A DNA stretch of 64,000 nt from Phyllostachys edulis (Eukaryota > Streptophyta > Magnoliopsida > Poales > Poaceae): contig CM070548.1 in assembly GCA_036346405.1 (NCBI GenBank), forward strand, positions 72,821,739-72,885,738, written 5' to 3'. The position numbers and the translations under genes were made by a program. Below, piece after piece: positions 57,192 through 64,000 of this stretch; position 1 is the first letter of the stretch, and each line of letters starts with the position of its first letter. The notes under the pieces are model-generated. The model saw nothing but the letters and a program-made list of their open reading frames with translations. It did not search any database and had not been told where the DNA came from.

Positions 57192-58192
57192 TAGGGGTGG
57201 GCATTTTTTTAATCAAAAACGAAAAACCAAACCGAACCAAATCGAATGAACTAAAAATATCAGTTTATTCAGTTTTCGATTCAGTTTTTTCCTAGATCTA
57301 TTCGGTATTCGGTGATCGATTCGGCTTTAAACTCTAGAAAAAAGAAACACCGAATTACCGAATCATGAGTGGGCCACTCCAAGAACACTCTGGCTCCAAT
57401 AGTCCAAGGCCCAAGGCGTGACAACCAGCAAGGCACATTTGCACGCGCAAATGCCACTCCAAGGCATGAGCCTCCTTAACCCTAATGCCTTTATCTCTGA
57501 TTCATTCTTCCCTTCGCACGCCGCAACTCGCAGCAACCAACACTCCAACAACCAGATCCCAAATTCGAATCCCTAGCCGCCACCCATTCCCCACCGGCCA
57601 CCGCCACCCGTCCCCACCAGTCCTCCACTCTGAAGTTTGAACTGAAGGTCGCCAGTTCCTCTCCCCGCCCAAGCCACCCGTATCCCACCGCACCACTGTC
57701 GCTTCCTCCCTAGTGGCCCTCTTCTTCCCTCGCGGCGGCGGCGCATCCTTTCAGCGCAGTCCCAGTCATTGCTTCCTCCACTCCGTCACCTCGCCTCCTC
57801 TCGATCTGCCCTAGCTCGTCAAGGTCGTCGGGCACTCGAGCAACTCCTCGGTTCCTGCAGATAAGTCACATATAGATTGTAGAATGTAGGATGGATTATT
57901 TGTGTGCGCATGTAATCTTTAAATGGATTCGTAGAACCTAATGGATCTATATGATGTAGAACAAATCAAGAAGAAGTGAATGATTGTGTTCAAGATGATT
58001 ATTTTCGATGTGGATCTATATTTTTTTGGTAAACCAAATTAAACAAAACACCGAACCGAATTATTTCGGTACTTTTTGTCCGGTTTCTTGTCTTAGTTTC
58101 GTTAATTCGGTGGACATCATTCAAAAACCGAAGTATTTTTTACCAAAAAAACCGAACCGAATTTACAGATAAAACTGAATGTGCCACCCCCA
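57192..58192. mobile_element. Non-autonomous hAT-type element (1001 bp)
   Basis: Ends TAGGGGTGGGCA and TGCCACCCCCA (inverted, imperfect). Flanks ATCGTCCA (57184-57191) and ATGGTCCA (58193-58200) form an 8-bp duplication with one mismatch. Many AACCGAA/TTCGGT subterminal motifs at both ends (57220-57360, 58030-58165). A GC-rich non-repetitive core (57480-57850) could be captured genomic DNA. No transposase frame. Confidence 0.75.
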
Positions 58193-58200
58193 ATGGTCCA

Positions 58201-58370
58201 CAAATCCATCGAGTTAGGGTGTGTTTGGATGGAGGTATGAAGTTGAATGGAATGGGACGGTACAAGATGGATGGAATAATCTTGACTGGAAAGATACAAG
58301 AGTGTGTTTGGTTGATTGGATAGGATGATATCAGATTTTTTTTAGTTAGAGGGCGAAGTTGGACACATAG
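58201..58370. other. Short spacer with DNA-element end-like motifs
   Basis: GTGTTTGGATGG (58211) and GTGTTTGGTTG (58302) resemble the TIR at 56394 but are not paired. The left flank of LARD copy D. Confidence 0.4.
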
Positions 58371-60552
58371 TGTAATCTATCATTTTAATAAATGAGTATT
58401 TAATGAATTAGAAAAGGATTAGTAATCCGAATTTTTGTGGAAAAATAGTTATGGACCTTCGGCCCATACCCAAGAGGTGGGCTGGCTACCAACAAAAAGG
58501 GGAGGGAGGGGAAACCCTAGGAAAGTACTGTAGCACCACCACTGTAGCACACCTCTAGTACTGTAGCAGCACGACCCCCTGGTGTCTCCTCCCCAGGCGC
58601 CATCTCTTGCAGTTGGAAATCTGCCAGCCAAGCAAGGGAAAGAGGAAGGAAGGAATGAGGGAGGAAAAGAGGGCAATTCGTGGGGATTTGTGTTCTTCAT
58701 CAAGATCTTCAAGGGTAACAACCTGAAAGCCTTTAGCAAGCCCTAGTTTAATTATTGTTCAATTTGTAGAATGTTTGGCCAATAGGAAGTCGGGTTTCTG
58801 TTATGTCCAGATTCGTAAGGTTTAGGGCAGTGCGTTGTGAGGGAGATTTGGGCTAGTTAAACTCGAAATTAGAACTTTATCTAGTTAGATAAAATCTAGG
58901 TTATATCGTTATCTTTCTTTAGTGTGCTAGATCACAATTTTTTGGATGAGCAGATCTCGAGATACAAATTTTACAATGTTGCTGTCTAGAATCTCTGTCA
59001 GGTTATAGCAGTCATGGTAATTGATAGATTAAAGATATATAACAGTCGAATCAGAGATATTGGCCAACATGATTTGTGTATATAATTCTTTTATATTTCC
59101 ATAATGTTAAAGAACACAATTTTTGGAGTATCCAAATGAAAGTTATGGCTATTTTGATATTCTGTCCAGAATGTCTGTCAGATTATGACAGTTTCGATCT
59201 GTTTATTAAAATTAGTTAAAGGTAAAATTTGAGAATCTGGCCAACTAGACTTTTAAAGAAAATTTTGTAATATCTCCATAGAGTTTAAAAATGTTTTTTA
59301 TGATAAGCAGAATGAGAGATATGTATTTTACAAGGTCGTTGTCCAGTATTGAGTTACTACTAGTTCGTCATTTCGCTTGAGTAGATTAAATATAGGAAAT
59401 ATGGGTTTTTGGGAGTGTGGTTTAAAGTGTTGCGATTAGCGTTATTATATCTTGTCAGAACTTGTTTTGAGTAAAGTATTTATTGTAGGCAGAGTGACCT
59501 AGGGTTTATTTTCGCCTTCTCCACATTCAATTTGTCGCAACTCGAAAGGCAAGTACATTTTGGGACATTTTGGATGTGTGTTTGTACAAATTGGTTGAAT
59601 TACTATGATATGGATAATCTTATGAAGTATGAGTATTTTTTCCACTGATTGCTTATTTCCGTTAAATGCTTATAACAATTGGAAGGTATGGAAGTGTTCA
59701 TTTTGTTTCATTACATTCATTCCAAGTTTTCATGTTTAGCCCACGAGAGTGGGTATTGAGATTCATTTCATTTCATTCAATTCAAGCATTCATGTTTAAC
59801 CCACGAGAGTGGGTATTGAGATCCCCATATTTTCAATATGGGCAACTAGATCCCTGTATGAAAGATTCTTCATACGGGCCTTGGATCCTCGTATTTTGAT
59901 AATGCGGGCCTGAGTGAACACCGACGGGTGTTACACGGGCTATATCGGTATATGTAGAAGAGAAGTGGAGACATATGCATCTTGCATCACATTCATAGTA
60001 TATTCATATGTATAGAATAATTTGAGAATAATTTGTATTCGATTCAATGTTTCTGTTTTGTATTCGATAATGTTTCTTATGTCATTCATTCGTACTTGCT
60101 GAGTCTTGGACTCACTCTTGTTAATTTTGTTTTTAGGTGATCGCTGAGGACGACACGTCCTGGGAGGGAGTAGATCACATGAAGAAATCCACATTATCAC
60201 ATACTTCACCAATTAAATAATATTTTTGTTGCTACCTTTCATTTGGAAATTATTGAATGTAATAATTGGATTCATGGTACTTCTATTGTTCGTCCTTAAA
60301 GTTTATTCATGCTAGTTGATGGTTTAAAATTATCCGGATGTACTCATAATATTGTTACTCTTGATTGAATTGTTATAAACTGAAATTTTGTGCTTAAATC
60401 CTTGCTGAAATTTATATTTGTTAAGATATCAAAATTGTTGTGTGATGAAGTTTAGCTGTTACTAGTTGTTGTTTGTTGAGAAAAATTTATAGAGTTGATT
60501 GATGTTAGTAGTTTAGGTTGCATCTGGGCTTCCGCATAGCCTGGGTGTTATA
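58371..60552 (+). mobile_element. LARD copy D LTR (2182 bp)
   Basis: It starts TGTAATCTATCA (left end inferred from alignment to copy C) and ends GGGTGTTATA just before the PBS GATATCAGAGCCAGG. It shares with copy C the CTGTAGCA-rich block (58528-58570), the hairpin ladder (59740-59932), the TGAGTC/GACTCA hairpin (60100-60114), and the ending. No coding. Confidence 0.75.
59740..59932 (+). repeat. Hairpin ladder in LARD D LTR
   Basis: Six stems: CCCAC-GAGA-GTGGG (59740, repeated at 59799 as ACCCAC/GTGGGT), CCCATATT/AATATGGG (59824-59842), CCC-GTATGAA/TTCATAC-GGG (59852-59878), CC-CGTATT/AATGCGGG with one bulge and one wobble (59887-59908), and AACACC-GACG-GGTGTT (59917-59932). Confidence 0.8.
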
Positions 60553-63500
60553 GTTGATATCAGAGCCAGGTTTAGGTCCGTGGTGAATAGATTAATTAAA
60601 ATTTGATAATGCCTAATCAACTTAAAATTTGACACACTGGTGCATAGTAGTATGGGAATGGGCAAAGCATTGCATTTACGATTCCGTTATGCGCATTGAT
60701 CATTACTGTTATGAATTAATTATGAATACTTATGATTTGATTATTATGAATGTTATGTGTGATGATAGTTGCTGTTGGGAGGTAGAAGTCGTGATTGTGG
60801 CCCTAGGCTTTGCCAGGTTATACCACCGTTCGTGGTATGAGAATAGTGAAGTGATTACCCCAGGCACCATAATTACAGGTGTTGGGCGTGAGTTACTTTA
60901 GAAAAGTTGTTCTCTTCCTTGAGCTTGATTTAGGTTAATTCTGGGTATAGTTGTAGTTGATGAATTTTTTTGGGATATTGGTTACAAGGCAGTTGTTGGG
61001 TTTTCACTTGGTCTCCATTTGTTTTATGGAGCAATTATGGCCTCTTCCGACTGTTGAGTTGCTTTTGCTACTTGTGAACATTGTTCATTGGCGAGATTGA
61101 TATTTCCATGGTTGTTCCATTTTTCTTATTGGAAAACATGACTCGTTTATTTGCTTGGTGTTTTGGGTAATGAAAATTAACTTTTGCAAGTTCTACAGTA
61201 TGTAGAAGCTTTGACCCTACGTATTTCTTTTGTATTAATTTGGGTGTTGACATTAAACGCCTCACTTTTATGAAAGGAAGTGTTAAAACCCATTTGTGAT
61301 GCCTTCCTATGTTTAAGCGAGAGGTGGTAAACATGGAAGTTCATTAATAAGATATGAGGTATCAAGTTGGGTCAATGGTGTGGTGCATAATTAATCTAAA
61401 CTAGTATCCTTGGAAGTGAAATCGAATAAGTTGATGTTGTCTTCTTGTAGTTCTTAATGAATTGTGATTATGAGTAAGGCTATTCCTAATTGGAATCGAT
61501 AGAGTTACTAAGAGGCATGTAACTTTGATGAATTGGTTGATCATTAAGAGTGACAAATTTGGTAAACTTTTTGGGATAAATTGGATCAACAGGTCTCAAT
61601 GGATTAATCTAACCGTTTGGGATGGTTAAATTCAGAAGGTGTTAGATTACTGTATTAGTGGATATTAATCTTGGATTTATCTTTTGTGGATACTTAGTGT
61701 TCATATATAATTGCTAGGTGCAAATATTATGTAATGAAGTTTGGTGTTGAGCATCAGTAAGAGAGGAATGGATGTGGTTTAATATGCGATCTATATTTAC
61801 ATGATGGCGGGATTGTCGGATGATAGTATGTCTTTGATAAAAGGGTTTTGGTATAACATTTTAAATTGTGTAGTAGATCTCCTCTAAAATAAAGCGGTTA
61901 TTGTAGTGAGGTTGTAAGGTTTTGGAATACTCTCAATTTGAGGATGTGATGATAAAGTAGTATGGAACTATTTGATGAGATTTTTGAGAGCTTTATAATG
62001 GAAGGGTAGACGATAACGATTCTTGTTAAGAGTGTATTATTCTTGATGTTAGTAAGATTGTCTGCAATAGATTGCGACTTGTGAGAGTGGTGATGATTCT
62101 TCACGAGAGAAAGTCAATTGGTCGCCTTTTGTAATATCGGTTAAATGAAATGTTTGGAGTTTTGCATTCGTGATCCTTTGGGAGTTTATGATTTATGTTG
62201 TATTTAAAATTAGTTTGCGCAGAGTGACGTATTGGAAGGTTCTATCGGTTCTTAAGTGATTCATGTGATTTGAGCATAAAGGATCTTTTGTTTGAGTTGG
62301 CAAAGTGATGTTTCAATCAAAAGAAATTATTTCCTTTGATAAATGGAAGGGTGTAGTAGAAGTATTCGCGGTTGGATTCAACTTTTGTAGCTTGCAGCTT
62401 ATTGAAGCGTGCTTAACCTTGTTGGTTGGCCTCATAAGAGTTCCTTAAGTTTCAAAAGCAATGCTTTATTTTTATTGGCTGAAGTTTGATATTCTCTTCT
62501 TGTGGGACTTGTGCCCTTATCTGTAGTCTCATCTTATGTTTTCTGAGTTCATTGCCTAATTGAGTATTTCCCTTGGTCCTGTGTTTACTGCAAGTGGTAA
62601 ATATTTTTCTATGTGGTGAAAATTGTTTTCATTTGCCTTTTTTAAAAAGAAAGGATCAACCGATTCGTTTCACAGAGGTCTTTCAAAGTGTTTATTAATT
62701 GTTGTTGTGAGATCTTGGGTTGCAAGTTATTTGAGGAGCATTGGATGATGAATGGATTTCATGATATAACTCTTGGAGAGAATTTTATTTAAATAGAATG
62801 TTTGTCACTAGGGCTAAACTGATTGGATTGTTGCAACTAATAAAACCTATAGTGATTTGTGGTCCAAGATCTTTTATTCATTTTGGGTGAAACATTAGAA
62901 TTATCGAAGGAATGGAAATCTTGATCAGATTATTATAGTATCACAATTGGGTAATTTGTGTGGTTGTGTAGGTGATTTATGACGATGTAGTTTAATGAGA
63001 AATGGATTAGCGAAGAAATCTAATCATTATACCAATTATTGGGATGGTAGAGAATGTTGGGTTATTGACGGGTATGACTTGGCGTTAGTGAGTAACCCTC
63101 TAGGAGTTAGAATCTTTATAAAGATAATTTGTTCGAGATTATGTTTGCATGTTGATGTAAAGATAATTTGTTCGACATTATGTTTGCATGTTGATGTTAA
63201 AGATTGAGTATGTTTGGATGGTGGGAATCTTAATCATTAGATTTGAGAGTTTTCGTATCAGTTACACCGAAATACATTTATAGGAGTCTTGGAGATGGAA
63301 TTTGGGTTTTATGTTCTATGCTAGAACCTTGGTTGCCAATGACTATGTGTAGAAGTAGTAGAATAAAAGTGGATTACAAACAGTGTGATGATCACTGGTA
63401 GAATCCTTTGGGTGCAGTAAATGAGAGTGTGCGTTGATAATTTCAAGTTGATTATCCTTAAAGGATGAAGGTGATGTAATTGTGGGTGAAAACCTTTATC

Positions 63501-64000
63501 GAGGTGTGGAAATCTTTTGTCAAAATAAGTCCATTCGTAGAGGAGTGGACTAAAGTATCTTTTTGTGGTCTAGAGGAGTTCCTCTAGATGTATGTGGTTG
63601 ATGTTTTCGGTTTGAGTTTAGTGTTGTGGTTGCTACTTTAAGAGAAATGAGTTAGTGTGATGGTTTGGAATTCCATGATGTGAGAGAAAGTTTATTCTTA
63701 AAAGAAAAAGTTTGAGAAAAATAATATTTCCTTGGGTAGTGAGATGCTCTCTTGATTCTTAGTTGAGTTGTATGTTTATGACAGAGGTCATTTACAATTT
63801 GTGTTGGCTTCATGTTGGCATGGTGGTTCTTTCTGGTTCAGGAAAATGAAGGAAGTGTATGATTTGGTCATTTGAATGGTTTCTCCTTTGGTTGACATGG
63901 TGTTTATTTGCAAACTGCCTAATTGGAAGGTGGAAAGGTTTCGTGATGAATCTTCGATTCTGGATTTGACTCTTTTGGTACTGAATTGGCAATGTGTGGT
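60553..64000 (+). mobile_element. LARD copy D internal region, runs off the window
   Basis: PBS at 60555. The leader hairpin at 60820-60838 is identical to copy C. Blocks matching copy C continue in the same order through the window end, for example TTGGGTTTTCACTTGGTCTC near 60997 against TGGGTTTTAATTGGTCTC near 42987, and GAGTAACCCTCTAGGAGTTA near 63090. No gag or pol frame. A tandem duplication of about 42 bp (AAAGATAATTTGTTCGA) is at 63119-63200. The 3' LTR is outside. Confidence 0.75.

Noticed and set aside
1..64000. Endogenous pararetrovirus or other viral insertion
   Set aside because: All RT-bearing regions fit copia, gypsy or LINE order with LTRs, integrase or LINE endonuclease. No movement-protein or coat-protein motif was recognised.
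1..64000. tRNA or rRNA genes
   Set aside because: Only tRNA-complementary primer sites (TGGTATCAGAGC type) were found. I saw no complete cloverleaf with A and B boxes by eye; a tRNAscan-SE run would settle it.

Overview
The window looks like repeat-rich, gene-poor nuclear DNA of a grass (Poaceae, possibly Oryza or a relative). I infer this from three things: BARE/Angela- and SIRE/Maximus-type copia elements, Tat-type gypsy elements carrying an antisense extra ORF, and a Karma/L1-like LINE stacked as nested insertions, with only fragments of host genes between them. No similarity search was run. Family names come from recognised protein motifs and LTR ends. Nothing here looks like an intact protein-coding host gene.

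Left flank (1-10 kb): a possible 3' end of an unidentified minus-strand gene (188-514); a broken cellulose synthase-like C (CSLC) pseudogene on minus (598-1560); and a plus-strand host gene of a conserved plant family (exons at 2497-2669, 2865-2955, 8069-8095, 8182-8328, 9215-9273). The host gene is split in mid-exon by an insertion that begins with a copia LTR (2956-3219) and ends with a LINE and A-rich tail (about 4440-8060). A 190-bp inverted-repeat element lies in an intron, and a tetranucleotide microsatellite follows at 10.04 kb.

10-16 kb: remains of a gypsy element (LTR 10223-10872, PBS, leader, broken gag to 13813), cut by another LTR-like block starting TGTAACATCCC (13814-16010).

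16-54.6 kb: a nest built on two Tat-type gypsy copies in inverted orientation. Copy A is on minus (3' LTR 16011-16861, antisense multi-exon extra ORF on plus, then integrase, RNase H, RT, protease and gag up to about 29.73 kb). Copy B is on plus (LTR 30176-41240 split by a copia element, PBS, gag, protease, and RT up to 51494). Inserted into them are a 3.27-kb LTR (17760-21029), a 10.2-kb SIRE/Maximus-type copia with TSD CCTGG (30497-40722), a 6.6-kb non-coding LARD-type element with TSD ATGAT (42185-48802), and the 3' part of a BARE/Angela-type copia (51495-53889, minus). A different Tat-like LTR follows (54033-54646).

54.6-64 kb: the 3' end of a copia related to the one at 2956, a low-information stretch, two non-autonomous DNA elements (56392-57128; an hAT-type with 8-bp TSD at 57192-58192), and a second LARD related to the one at 42-48 kb (LTR 58371-60552, internal region running off the window).

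The most unusual signals are structural. The Tat LTR carries an array of about eight short hairpins whose stems vary in a compensatory way. A different hairpin ladder is conserved with covarying stems in the LTRs of the two LARDs. An identical hairpin lies about 270-280 bp after the PBS in both LARDs. A TACGACCAG-based repeat also appears in the LTR of an unrelated copia element.
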